From Cladochytrium replicatum (Eukaryota; Chytridiomycota; Chytridiomycetes; Cladochytriales; Cladochytriaceae), in assembly GCA_025526935.1 (NCBI GenBank), contig JAHLKD010000127.1:62001-126000 (forward strand): a stretch of 64,000 nt of DNA, in the 5' to 3' direction. Positions 45,683 through 55,512 of the stretch are shown here, one piece after another; positions within the stretch are counted from its first letter, which is position 1; the number at the start of each line of letters is the position of its first letter. The notes under the pieces are model-generated. The model was not told where the DNA came from, searched no databases, and saw nothing but the letters and a program-made list of their open reading frames with translations. The position numbers and the translations under genes were made by a program.

Positions 45683-47510
45683 TCAACTCTGATGAAACAC
45701 TGTCCAAAGTTAACTGATGAGGTTCGGTTAAAACTAGAAAATCAAGCCTATGAGTAACAAATCAAGCTAGCGAGTCTGAAAAATCTAAAAGCAAACCTCT
45801 ACAGTTGAAGGTTCCAGCACGAAAAGTCCACATTATTATGAGCTGCAGGTTCAGAACACAATGAATGGGCCAAAGAAACAGTAGCTTCAAAGTCTGCAGC
45901 AGGAATATTAGAATGAAGATAGTGGAAAACTGCAGGATCATGAGTAATTCGCAAAAGATGAGCAAATCTTTTGTGAACAGCATTTGCTACAGCCGCTTGA
46001 CGTTGCTCAAGTGATTGAACAGATCCCGAACAAAGCTGCCCAGGGTCAAAAAGATCAATGGGGACTCATTACCTGGAAAATTTGTGGAGCTTGTCAGCAC
46101 GGTCAGAATATAAATAACTCTGCAATGTTATGCCCAATAAAATTAATATGTCGAATGCCACGCAAAAAATTGAGAGTTTCCAGAAATTCGATTAATCAGA
46201 GTGTGGAGCTGATTAAGTGTCTGACACCTATAGAATTTGTTTAAACCTAACAGTGGTAAAAGCAGCAGCATGATCACAAACAGGTTGAAGAGGATTGATC
46301 ACAATTAGCGACTCAGCTGGATAATCAATCTGGGTCGTAGCGATTTAAGAGAGACGGGTCCACTCCAGCAACCACTGCGCGATAAAGGGCAGGCTGAGCA
46401 TCAAAATCAGCAGCTTCAATACGAGCAATAGCATTTGTTGCACGAGAGGTAAATTTGGCAGACTGTCTGGGATGGCCCAGGATTGCGAGAAGCAGGAGCT
46501 GGCATTTGCAAACTTGGGCGTAGGAGGGCAACAAGAGACAGAAGCGCCAGGAGCGGAGCTGACAGTTTCAACCAATAGAACAATGGCAACTGTCAACGCC
46601 ACAAAAAATGCAGCTTTGGCTTCTGTTTCCAACATTGGGCTGCACGAGTGAAAGCATAAGTCACCAACGAATGAGACGCAGAAGATTGAGCAGAAGCCAG
46701 AACTCGCAGAGCATCCTAGATTTGGTCACGAGGATTGCGCAAGGGAGATCTAGCATGATCTGTTGCAGAGGCATTGGTCTCAACCCTGGCACGAGAAGCA
46801 GGTCGTTGAGATGGAGGCAATTTTGAATAAGGTTCGGCAGGTCCCGGTCGGGTCCGGGTTAGAGAGTCAACCCAAAAAATACCCTTGAATGTCGGGTCGT
46901 GTATGTCCAGGAACCGGCCTGCAGTTATCAAAACCTGTACCTGACCCTGACCCTGTCTGTTTTGCGTAAAACAAAATCTCAATTGTGTCTTCTTGGAAAG
47001 TGTCCATGTGGACAGAAAGTGCAGCTCTCGAGGTCTGTTGTGGATAGAAAAAGTTTTGACAAAACCTTGATTGTCATCTTGGAAAGTGTGCACGTGGACA
47101 GAAAATAATGACTTCCTTCTATCTTTTCTTGTGAGATCTGGTTGTACACGGGTCTAAAGCTCGACTGGATAAGGGTTTTGCTTCTGGACCAGATACCCGA
47201 CCCGTATCCAACCCGAAAAACTTTCCTGAAAACCTGCCTATCGGATCGGGTACATTTGTCAATAGACCCGAACATGACCTGGAGGACCCAGAAACCTGCC
47301 GATCCTTAACTTTGAAGCTTGACCTTTCTCTTTAGGATCAGCACCAGCAACAGAAATTGGCATTTTCGACAGCATCGTCCATCTGAACATCAATAGCATC
47401 AGCAGGGGATTGTCAATGAACTTGAGCGGATTCTGAAATGGTTGACAGTTATTCACGTGATTGGTGGTCACATGACTCCAGAGGAAATTCACTAATCTGC
47501 CAATAGAATT
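45683..47510 (-). mobile_element. Decayed LINE fragment (ORF1/ORF2 junction)
   Basis: Minus-strand copy related to the intact LINE at 49 kb. From about 47510 it matches ORF1 (ISEFPLESCDHQSRE against VNSPRESRDSRSRDQ), then RPASRARVETNASA, ETEAKAAFF and the C-terminal half. It then crosses the stop/start overlap into ORF2 (WTFRAGTFNCRG) and ends around 45683. Stops and frameshifts are frequent. A 481-bp MITE splits ORF1. The 5' end joins abruptly to a fragment of a different LINE. Confidence 0.8.
46828..47308. mobile_element. hAT-like MITE, 481 bp
   Basis: Imperfect terminal inverted repeats TAAGGTTCGGCAGGTC (left) and TAAGGATCGGCAGGTT (right, reverse complement) bound a non-coding sequence rich in GGGTC/GACCC motifs. 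The flanks ATTTTGAA (46820-46827) and ACTTTGAA (47309-47316) match at 7 of 8 positions. They correspond to one stretch in the uninterrupted LINE ORF1, so this is an 8-bp target site duplication. Eight-bp duplications are the hallmark of hAT elements. There is no transposase frame, so it is non-autonomous. Confidence 0.8.
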
Positions 47511-48541
47511 GCAACACAGCAGCTGGAACAGAGCTGGAATCACTAGACCAGTGAGCAAACATACGTGCCTGAAGGTACTTCTGCCTTAACTCAAAAGTAG
47601 GAATTTGCACAAACAGCAACAAGCCAACACATGAAGTGATATGGGCTATCGAAAAAAGACAACACAGTGCATGATAACAAAAACGCTCGAGTACCTGAAG
47701 CTGAGCAGCAGAAGGCCGAATAAGTGCTAAAGCAAACTCAAGTGAAGGTCTAATAAAAGACAGAAACAACAACCTGGCAACACGAGGAGCAGACGCACCA
47801 AAGTACGATAAATAAGGTGCAAAAAGATACAATGAGGCACGAGCTTTCTCTAAGCGATGATCAATAGTTGCAGCAAGATCAAACCCTTCAATAGTAAAAT
47901 AGTGACCAAGGTATCTAAATGAAACCTCTACAGGGAGGGCAGAGCCATGAAGCATTAAGGGGGTGGGTAACCTTTGAGAAGATAACACAGCACACTTTGA
48001 AGGTGAAAACACAAAATGAGAAGCTAAAGCAAAATCTTCACAAATTGTCAATGCACGTTGGGCTTGCTCAGGGGTGGCAGAAAACAAAGCTATGTCATCA
48101 GCAAAAAACAACGAATTGAAAACAGGAGTGTTATAAGAAAACCTAGCAAGATGAGAGGATTCACAACGAAGGAGCTGTGCTAAAGGATTGATGAAAACTG
48201 AGTACAAGAACGGAGACAAAACAGAACCTTGAAAAAGACCTCGTGGAAGCGAAAACAAATCAGAAGAACAATTCTCTATAACAACCTGAGAAGAACAACG
48301 ATCAAACATACTCATCAAAACAGAGATCAAACGGTTTGGAATTCTGGGAAATTGACAAAGACGTTCCCACAAAGGAGGCCTATGCACAGTATCATACGCT
48401 GCTTTAATATCTAAGAAAGTAACACAATAAGGCAGAGCAGTGCGGGAAGCCCGTCGAAGGGTAGCATCTAATGCAAAAACACACTCAACACCTGAACGAT
48501 TGGCCTGGAAACCAGGTTGGGCAGGGTCAAGTTTACCAAGT
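47511..48541 (-). mobile_element. LINE reverse transcriptase fragment
   Basis: A minus-strand open frame of about 340 codons starts abruptly at LGKLDPAQPGFQANRSG. It contains the reverse transcriptase core (LPRGLFQGSVLSPFLYS, FFADDIALF, FRYLGHYF) and runs to about 47511, then joins ORF1 of another LINE copy. It is nearly identical to the second LINE at 57.2-57.8 kb and carries the part that copy has lost. Both ends are truncated, and no poly-A belongs to it. Confidence 0.85.
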
Positions 48542-48547
48542 TCTTTT

Positions 48548-48680
48548 TTTTTGAACTTCATAATATGTATTTATTGTCCAACCAATACATATCACCCGCT
48601 GGTGCAAAATCCAAATACAAGTGTAAAAAATAAACGTAAATTGGCAGCTCATGGGTAACCGTACGAGCCGTAAGTTCTTT
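48548..48680 (-). mobile_element. LINE 3' tail with poly-A
   Basis: Minus-strand tail containing GCTGCCAATTTACG, TTTTGCACCAGCGGGTGATA and ACAATAAATACATATTATG, ending in GTTC plus A9. It is the same 3' end as the second LINE (58270-58390), 5'-truncated, and abuts the reverse transcriptase fragment. Confidence 0.8.
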
Positions 48681-48682
48681 TC

Positions 48683-48800
48683 CTTTTTTTTTTTTGAATG
48701 TTATAACATGTATTGACAATGCTTAATCAGTACATGTCACCCACGTGTACTTCAACCAAGATTTGGAATCTTCAGTACTTGGGGAGCCGTGCGAGCCGTA
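48683..48800 (-). mobile_element. Divergent LINE-type 3' tail
   Basis: Minus-strand tail with the shared block CGGCTCGCACGGCTCCCC, then a diverged GGTGACATGTACTG and ATACATGTTATAACATTC followed by A13. The layout equals the neighbouring LINE tails but the sequence differs, so it represents another subfamily. Confidence 0.65.
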
Positions 48801-48902
48801 GGAAAGAGGAGCGAAGGCAATGGCGAATCGAAGGAGGTGTGGCGCGGTACTTGCACGTGACACGATATTGCGAGAGATATATTTCGTAGGAAATTCGAAT
48901 CC

Positions 48903-48975
48903 AGTCCCCTATAGGATTCGAACCGCGGAGTTTAGCTTCGAAAAGTCGCATTCGTACCGACTGAGCCACTATGAG
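48903..48975 (-). tRNA. tRNA-like sequence, probably a pseudogene
   Basis: On the minus strand an A box TGGCTCAGTCGG (starting 48968) and a perfect B box GGTTCGAATCC (48914-48924) stand 44 nt apart, the normal spacing of internal Pol III promoters. The D, anticodon and T stems do not pair well and the acceptor strands (CCTCATAG and CTATAGGGG) pair only with a bulge. It is probably a degenerate tRNA or tRNA-derived sequence; no anticodon is assigned. The (CT)n array and intact LINE start just beyond its 5' end. Confidence 0.45.
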
Positions 48976-48983
48976 GTTCCATA

Positions 48984-49109
<126 letters not shown>

Positions 49110-50531
49110 ATGCCGCCTCCCAGCGCTCCGCCTGCGCAGCCGCCTGACGCGCCGCATGCCGCGCCGCCCGCCGCGCTGCCCGCCGCACCCGCCTCAAAAA
49201 TTTTCATCGCTTCTGGCCGTGCTCGCTCCCGTGCTCCCTCTGTGTCCCACCCTCGCGCCCCTCAGGAAAACATTCCTGACTCTCAGCCCAGCAACTTTGA
49301 TGGAGAAAATTTTCTGTGGGCAGATGAAGTGAATTCTCCTCGCGAATCACGTGACTCACGATCACGTGACCAAGCGTCATCCACTTCAGAACCGCCTCGA
49401 ATTAGAGGAAGATCCCCCGCAAGTGTCGTTGATGTTCAGATGAATGATACAGTCGAAATGTCACTTACCCTTGCTGATGCTGATCCCAAAGGGAAACGTC
49501 GAGCATCAAAATCACCCCCGACTCGCCGACCTGCCTCTCGTGCCAGGGTCGAGAAGAATGCCTCTGCAGCTGATCATGCTACCTCTCCCTTGCCTACTCC
49601 TCGTGACCGATTCTTGGATGCTCTGCATATGCTGGCCCCTGCTCAAACTTCTGGATCTCATCCATTAGTAATGTCTGCTTTCACTCGTGCAATGCAATTT
49701 CTCCCAGTATTGGAACCAGAGACTGAGGCTGCCTTCTTTGCTGCATTGACTATTGCTGTAGTTCCGTTGGTTGAAACTATCAGCTGCCCTCCTGCTGCTG
49801 TCTCTGCCGTGCCTTCCTATGCTCAAGTTGCGAGTGCTAGCCGACCGCCACCTGCCCCTGCTACTCGCAATCCTGGGCCTTTCAGCACTGCAAAATTTGC
49901 CTCTCGTGCATCAAATGCTATTGTTCGTATTGAAGCTGCCGAAGCAGATGCTCAACCCGCCCTTTATCGCTCAGTGGTTGCTGGAGTGGACCCCCTATCT
50001 CGCAGATCACTACGGCCACCCAGATTGGTGATTGATTACCCGGCTGAGTCACCAATTTTGATCAATCCTCCTCAGCCTGTTCGTGATCGTGCTGCTGGTT
50101 TTGCTACTGTGAGGTTTAAGGAAATTAGTCGTCAGCCACTTAATCAGCTCCGCACTCTGATTAATCGAATTTCTGGAAACCCTCAATTTTCCCGTGACAT
50201 TCGCCATATTAGTTTTATTGGGCGTAACACTGCTGAGTTTATTTGTACTTCTGACTGTGCTGACAAGCTCCGCAAGGACATTTTTCCAGGTGATGAGGTG
50301 CCCGTTGATCTTTTTGACCCTGGGCAGCTTCGTTCTGGGTCTGTTCAATCACTTGAGCAACGTCAAGTTGCTGTAGCAAAGGCTGTTCACAAAAGATTTG
50401 CTCACCTCTTGCGAATTACTCATGATCCTGCAGTTTTTCATTATCTTCGTTCTAATCTTCCTGCTGCAGACTTTGAAGCTACTGTTTCTTTAGCCCGTTC
50501 TTCGCGTTCTGAACCTACATCTCGCAATTAA
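49110..50531 (+). CDS. LINE ORF1 protein
   Basis: 473 aa. The N-terminal 45 residues are Pro/Ala-rich (MPPPSAPPAQPPDAPHAAPP), followed by a Ser/Arg-rich, probably RNA-binding stretch and a KGKRRASK basic patch. The C-terminal half is the part conserved among copies: IRHISFIGRNTAEFIC, CADKLRKDIFPGDEVPVDLF, HKRFAHLLRITHDPAVF. No CCHC zinc knuckles are seen. ORF1 proteins of LINEs coat element RNA and help target-primed reverse transcription. The stop codon TAA overlaps the ORF2 ATG in the sequence TAATG, an arrangement used for coupled termination-reinitiation in the silkworm LINE SART1. Confidence 0.88.
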   Translation: MPPPSAPPAQPPDAPHAAPPAALPAAPASKIFIASGRARSRAPSVSHPRAPQENIPDSQPSNFDGENFLWADEVNSPRESRDSRSRDQASSTSEPPRIRGRSPASVVDVQMNDTVEMSLTLADADPKGKRRASKSPPTRRPASRARVEKNASAADHATSPLPTPRDRFLDALHMLAPAQTSGSHPLVMSAFTRAMQFLPVLEPETEAAFFAALTIAVVPLVETISCPPAAVSAVPSYAQVASASRPPPAPATRNPGPFSTAKFASRASNAIVRIEAAEADAQPALYRSVVAGVDPLSRRSLRPPRLVIDYPAESPILINPPQPVRDRAAGFATVRFKEISRQPLNQLRTLINRISGNPQFSRDIRHISFIGRNTAEFICTSDCADKLRKDIFPGDEVPVDLFDPGQLRSGSVQSLEQRQVAVAKAVHKRFAHLLRITHDPAVFHYLRSNLPAADFEATVSLARSSRSEPTSRN

Positions 50532-53500
50532 TGTGGACTTTCCGTTCTGGAACCTTCAACTGTAGAGGTTTGCCTCTGGATTTTTCAGATTTACTTGCTT
50601 GGCTTGTTACTCATCAGCTTGATTTTTTAGTTTTAACAGAAACTCATCAGTTAACTTTAGACAGTGTTTCTTCTGAGTATTTGTTGTTTGATTCTCGTCC
50701 TCCACCAGACGCTCCTTTGGCATCTGGTGTTGCTCTTCTTATTAACCCACATCGTTGCAGTACTTATCAATTTAGGTTGATTGCATCAGTTCCTTCTGGG
50801 TTTGGTTTGTGGTTTAGGTTTCGTCAGGTCGTGATTGGTGGATTTTATTTTCCCCCACGTTGGACTGCGGAAGACTGTTTGGGTGCATTATCTGATTTTC
50901 CTCAATTTGTTTCGAATTCTGATACACCAGTAGTTTTGATGGGTGACTTCAATTTTAGAACTCAGAGCACTGGTGATCATGTTACTAATGCCCGTGCCAG
51001 AGCACTTCTTCCTTTTTTTACAGCCCACTCACTTTCATTGGTTGTCCCAGCTTCTTCTTCAGCTCGTCGCCCAACTTTTCGTTCCCACTTAGGGAGTTCA
51101 ATTATTGATTTGTTTTTTGCTTCTACTTATGTGACAGCTTCCTCTTATTTAGTGCATGATCAACCCCAGTCTATGGCTCCCCATCCTTCAGACCATTTTG
51201 CAGTGACCTGTTCATTTTCTTTAGCTGGCCCAGATCCTCAGGCCACTGTGCCTCCTCCTCTACCTTCTTGGAATCTCCCATTGTTAAAGGATGAAGTTAT
51301 TCGTAAGTCGCACAGAGAAACTGCTAAGATTCTGCTTCCTCCAACATCAGAGGCGCTAACAGCAGCATTGGAACCACTTCAGGTCCCTGTGGGGACTTCT
51401 CTTTCTCGTGCAGTGGCCCAGGGAGCAATTGATTCTGCATTTCAAATTATAGTTGATTTTGTTGAGGCAACAGCAGTTCTGACATTGGGACCACCAACAC
51501 CTCGTCGTAGAGCACCAGCGACCACTCCTTTGCCCCCTGAGATTGCTTTGTTGCGTAGTAAGGCTCGTTCAGCATTCCGTGACTATTATTCCCTCTTTCA
51601 CCACAATTCTTCTGACCCTCTTCTTCCTTTTCTAAGAACTCGCCAACGTGATAGTCACAAAGCATTCAAATCAGCTCTGAGATCACACAGGCGTAAGACA
51701 AAAGCAAATTTTTTTGATGACCCTAGTTCTTCATCAGTGCCTTCTCTTCTGAAACATGTGTCTCATGCTCGGCGCTGCGCTAACTTTCGTACTTCAGCTA
51801 ATGGTTTAGATTTTGATCCTCAGTCTTTAGCCAAATATTCTGATCATTTTGCTAGTGTCTACAATGCTCAAGCTGCTGACCCAGTTTCACCTTCAATTGT
51901 TCTGTGTGATTTTCAGCTGCCATTGGATGTTGAAGCTTTTGTTCTAGCTATTAGGGACTGCCCTTTGGAGTCTGCCCCGGGTCATGATCGTCTGCCTGCA
52001 GAACTTTATCGCCCAATTTCAGCTATTCTTGCTCCATTGTTCTTGCAACTTTCTCAGTCCATTTTTCGCAGTAGTCTTACACCCACTTCATGGAATCTTG
52101 GGCTTTTGCACCCAGTTTGGAAGCAACGTGGTACGCTTGGTGATATTACTAATTATCGCCCCATTACTCTTTCGTGTGTTGCCCGAAAAATTTTTGAGCG
52201 AGCTTTGTTGCCACATCTTTATTCTGCTATCACGTCTCAACGCCCACTTGATGCTGCCCAAGCGGGATTTCAGTCACACCGCTCGGGAATGGAATGTGTT
52301 TTTGGTCTTCAGGCATGTATCTCCCGTGCGTCTAATGCCAAGGTTCCTTGGGTTGCTGGTTTTTTAGATATTCAAGCAGCTTATGACACCACAAATCGTG
52401 CAATTCTTTGGGCTGAGCTTCTTTCTAGGGGAGTACCGTTGCCATTTGTTTTTGTTTTGAAGTCTCTGTTTGATTTTTGTTCTTCCAGAGTGGTTGTTGC
52501 AAATTGTTTTTCAGATGCTTTTGATTTGTTTAGAGGTTTGTTTCAAGGTTCTGTTCTCAGTCCACTTCTCTATATCACTTTTCTTGATCCTCTACCTGGG
52601 CTCCTCCGACCATTTGCCCCACCTATAACACTCTTTCATCCTGCCAAACCACGATATAATTCTTTTTTATTTGCAGATGATTTGGCCTTGTTTGCAATTA
52701 CTTTGGATGCTATGCAGGTTCTTCTCTCTGTTTGTGACCAGTTTGCCCAAGCTCGTGGTTTTTCTTTTGCTCCTTTGAAGTCTGTGATTCTCACAAAAAT
52801 TCCTATTCCTGCTCATTCGCCTTTGCTTCTTCATGGTCAACCTCTGCCTGTCAAGCCTTCATTTCGTTATCTGGGTTGCTTTTTTGGAGATACTGGATTT
52901 GATGTTTCACTGACTATTTCCCATCGACTTGCCAAAGCGCGCGCAGCTTCTTTTGCTTTGCTTTCTTTTTCAAGGATGTTTGGTTCTCATTCTCTGGTTG
53001 TGGTTCGTCATTTGTTTTTGTCTTTTATTCGACCTACGCTTGAATTTGGTTTATATTTTATTCTTCCCTCTGTTGCTGTTTGCAAACCAGTTCGGACTTT
53101 TATTCACCAATGTTTGTGTCGATTTCTTCGCCTTTCATTTTCCACTTCAATTGCTGGGGTTTTACTGTTTTTTAAGTTTCCTGACCTTCAGTTTCGGCTT
53201 CAATATCTGCAGTTTCAGATGTTTCAACGTTGGCTGGATGATGATGCCCCTGATATGGTTCACTCTATGTTGTCATTCTTTCTTCACCAGGGAAAGCACT
53301 TTCGTTGTTCTCCTGTCCCTTTCAACAATCACTTCCTCTTCCTGGCTGCAAATGTTGTAGTTCCCAAACCTTCTGATGTTATCGCAAATCACTTTCACCA
53401 AGTAGCCTCATCTGCCTATGGTTCTATAGCTGCTAGCTTTGCTCCCCTTGCATCTGCACACCCTCATGCGCTAGCAATTGCTCCTCCATGCTTCCCTATT

Positions 53501-53842
53501 TCGTCAATCTTGAGGCTTCTGCAGTATCGCCTTGGACGTTTGTTTTATCACCCCCGCAAGCAGTGTTGTCACTGCCGCACTGCAACTCTCTCTAGATCTC
53601 ATGTTTCAGAATGTTTGCGTCTTGACCTATTGTTGCCTCCTGTTCCTGTTCCTGTTTTACAACTTCCGCTTGACGTTGCAATTGATGGCCTTCGTCCACT
53701 TCGCATTGTCAACCCAGTGAATCTTGCACCGTGGTATCTAGTTTTTCGTTGTCTCCATAAGATTTGGCTTCACTGTATGGGTCTGCCATTAGAAGTTTCT
53801 CCTCCAGACTCCCTCTTTGGCCCTGCATTTGTGGATCTTTAA
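50531..53842 (+). CDS. LINE ORF2 (endonuclease and reverse transcriptase)
   Basis: 1103 aa. Residues about 1-235 are an APE-like endonuclease: GTFNCRG, LVLTETH, VVLMGDFNFR, SIIDLFFAS and the final SDHFAVT. The reverse transcriptase spans about residues 470-790: WNLGLLHPVWKQRG, YRPITLSCVARKIFE, LDAAQAGF, GLFQGSVLSPLLY, FADDLALF (catalytic Asp pair near residue 716) and FRYLGCFF. Near residue 1011 is a Cys/His cluster, CCHCRTATLSRSHVSEC, typical of LINE C-termini. The enzyme nicks target DNA and primes cDNA synthesis from element RNA. No RNase H domain was recognised. Translation presumably depends on reinitiation at the TAATG overlap, since no separate promoter is evident. Confidence 0.95.
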   Translation: MWTFRSGTFNCRGLPLDFSDLLAWLVTHQLDFLVLTETHQLTLDSVSSEYLLFDSRPPPDAPLASGVALLINPHRCSTYQFRLIASVPSGFGLWFRFRQVVIGGFYFPPRWTAEDCLGALSDFPQFVSNSDTPVVLMGDFNFRTQSTGDHVTNARARALLPFFTAHSLSLVVPASSSARRPTFRSHLGSSIIDLFFASTYVTASSYLVHDQPQSMAPHPSDHFAVTCSFSLAGPDPQATVPPPLPSWNLPLLKDEVIRKSHRETAKILLPPTSEALTAALEPLQVPVGTSLSRAVAQGAIDSAFQIIVDFVEATAVLTLGPPTPRRRAPATTPLPPEIALLRSKARSAFRDYYSLFHHNSSDPLLPFLRTRQRDSHKAFKSALRSHRRKTKANFFDDPSSSSVPSLLKHVSHARRCANFRTSANGLDFDPQSLAKYSDHFASVYNAQAADPVSPSIVLCDFQLPLDVEAFVLAIRDCPLESAPGHDRLPAELYRPISAILAPLFLQLSQSIFRSSLTPTSWNLGLLHPVWKQRGTLGDITNYRPITLSCVARKIFERALLPHLYSAITSQRPLDAAQAGFQSHRSGMECVFGLQACISRASNAKVPWVAGFLDIQAAYDTTNRAILWAELLSRGVPLPFVFVLKSLFDFCSSRVVVANCFSDAFDLFRGLFQGSVLSPLLYITFLDPLPGLLRPFAPPITLFHPAKPRYNSFLFADDLALFAITLDAMQVLLSVCDQFAQARGFSFAPLKSVILTKIPIPAHSPLLLHGQPLPVKPSFRYLGCFFGDTGFDVSLTISHRLAKARAASFALLSFSRMFGSHSLVVVRHLFLSFIRPTLEFGLYFILPSVAVCKPVRTFIHQCLCRFLRLSFSTSIAGVLLFFKFPDLQFRLQYLQFQMFQRWLDDDAPDMVHSMLSFFLHQGKHFRCSPVPFNNHFLFLAANVVVPKPSDVIANHFHQVASSAYGSIAASFAPLASAHPHALAIAPPCFPISSILRLLQYRLGRLFYHPRKQCCHCRTATLSRSHVSECLRLDLLLPPVPVPVLQLPLDVAIDGLRPLRIVNPVNLAPWYLVFRCLHKIWLHCMGLPLEVSPPDSLFGPAFVDL

Positions 53843-54090
53843 CGTTTTCTTTTCTCATTATTTATTACTCACCTGTTTTTTTGGCACCTTAGCAGTATCT
53901 GACGGGTAGCCACAGGTTTGAGTTTACATTCTCTGTTTTGCTTTGTTGCTTTTCCTTATGCTGCGCGCGCTTCCCTATGTGCTGGTCCATGACCATCTTG
54001 TAAGGCACTTTGGGTGTTGTTTTTTGTTATGCATTGTATGTGCAAAATAAATAATAATATTGTTAAAAAAAAAAAAAAAAAAAAAAAAAT

Positions 54091-54092
<2 letters not shown>

Positions 54093-54130
<38 letters not shown>
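54093..54130. repeat. (CT)n array, 38 bp
   Basis: CT repeat squeezed between the A25 tail of the intact LINE and the AAAATCA leader of the second LINE. Its start (ATAACTCTCTC) repeats the start of the array at 48981. Confidence 0.93.
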
Positions 54131-54131
<1 letters not shown>

Positions 54132-54137
54132 AAATCA

Positions 54138-55512
54138 ATGCCGCCTCCCAGCGCTCCGCATGCGCAGCCGCCTGCCGCACCCCCCGCTGTGCCCCCTGAT
54201 GGACTTTCTGGTGGCACCGTGATTTTTGAGGCCCGTTCGCACCCCCGTGCCTCCTCTGTTGAAAATTCCGCTCCACAGCTTCCATTCTCCGCTCCTGCCT
54301 CTCCAATTCACTGGGCCGATGATGTGAATATGGGGGAGGATGAAAATGCCGAATCACGTGACTTCGGATCACGTGACCGACGCGCCAAAAGACCTGCTGA
54401 ACATGAATTGCCCCGTGGTCGCTCCCGTTCTCGTTCCCGATCACATCTGCCGGGTGTCCGGGTTCTTGCTGCTGTGGCTGCTCCCTCGAGTGTTGCATCT
54501 CTGGCCGATCTCCGTGTCGTTCTCACTCAGATGCGATCTGTTTGTGCAACCTTTGATCCGTTGGCGATGCTGGATCCTATGCTTGCACATTTGCCGAGGG
54601 ACACTCCTGCTGAATTTTTTAGTGTTTGTCGTGATATGGCCGAGGATCTGGTGGGTCGCTTTGGGAGGCCGCTGCCTTCGCCTTCACCTCCAGTTGCCCC
54701 AGTCTCCCGCCATGATGATGTGGCTGCGCCTGTGTGCCTTCCCCCTAGACAACTGCATGGTAATCCTCCAATTCAGGACGATCTTGGGAACTCTGGTGCT
54801 CCTTGCCCTCGCCCCCCGTCTAGTCGACCTGCCCCACGTGGACCTCGTGGTCCACGCACTTATGCCGCTGCTGCTGCCAATGCCCGTGCCCGTGTGCTTG
54901 AGAGTCTCCCCACACTGAGTGCTGAATCTCGTACAGAAGCTGTCAGGACTGCCCTTGCTGGTCGTGACCCCACTTCGAATGTCAGCCTTCGTGGCCCTCG
55001 GCCTGTCGTATTCTATCCTCCGACCTCTCCGCTGCTGGTCTCCCCACCTGCTGATCTTCAGGCCCGTGTGGATGATTTGACCACTGTGTACATCAAGGAC
55101 ATCATGAGACAGCGGCTCGGCTTTGTGCGGACCATGCTGAGGGCTCTCTTGGGCGATGAGGTGGTGCGTGGTATCCGCCACATCAGTTTCGTTGGTCGCA
55201 ACATTGCTTCCTTTATCTGTATTCGCTCAACCGCAATTGCTCTCCGTGCGCACTTCTCCACCCAGGAAGCTTCCACTGACGAATCAAACCCTGACTTTCT
55301 TCGCCGAGCCTCTACTCTGCCTTTGGAGCAGCGGGAGGGCTGCGGTCAGGGAAGTTGTCCACAAGAGATATGCACATATCCTCAGTTCAGTTACTGATCC
55401 TGCTATTTTCCTGTATGTCCGTGGTCAGCTCCCCATGGATGCTCAGGAAACTGTGCTGGACAGTGCCCGCGGGATTGCGCGTCAGCCTCGCTCAACCCAT
55501 CTTCGTCAATGA
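54138..55512 (+). pseudogene. ORF1 of the second LINE (frameshifted)
   Basis: Reads from MPPPSAPHAQPPAAPP through an Arg/Ser-rich stretch (RGRSRSRSRS) to IRHISFVGRNIASFIC in one frame. A frameshift near 55330-55345 then moves the C-terminal part (HKRYAHILSSVTDPAIF) to another frame, which ends with TGA at 55510-55512. The two parts together equal a full ORF1. The stop overlaps the ORF2 start as ATGA, unlike the TAATG of the intact LINE. Confidence 0.85.

Noticed and set aside
48903-48975. Functional tRNA gene
   Set aside because: A and B boxes are good, but the D, anticodon and T stems do not fold, so no isotype was assigned and it was kept as tRNA-like only.
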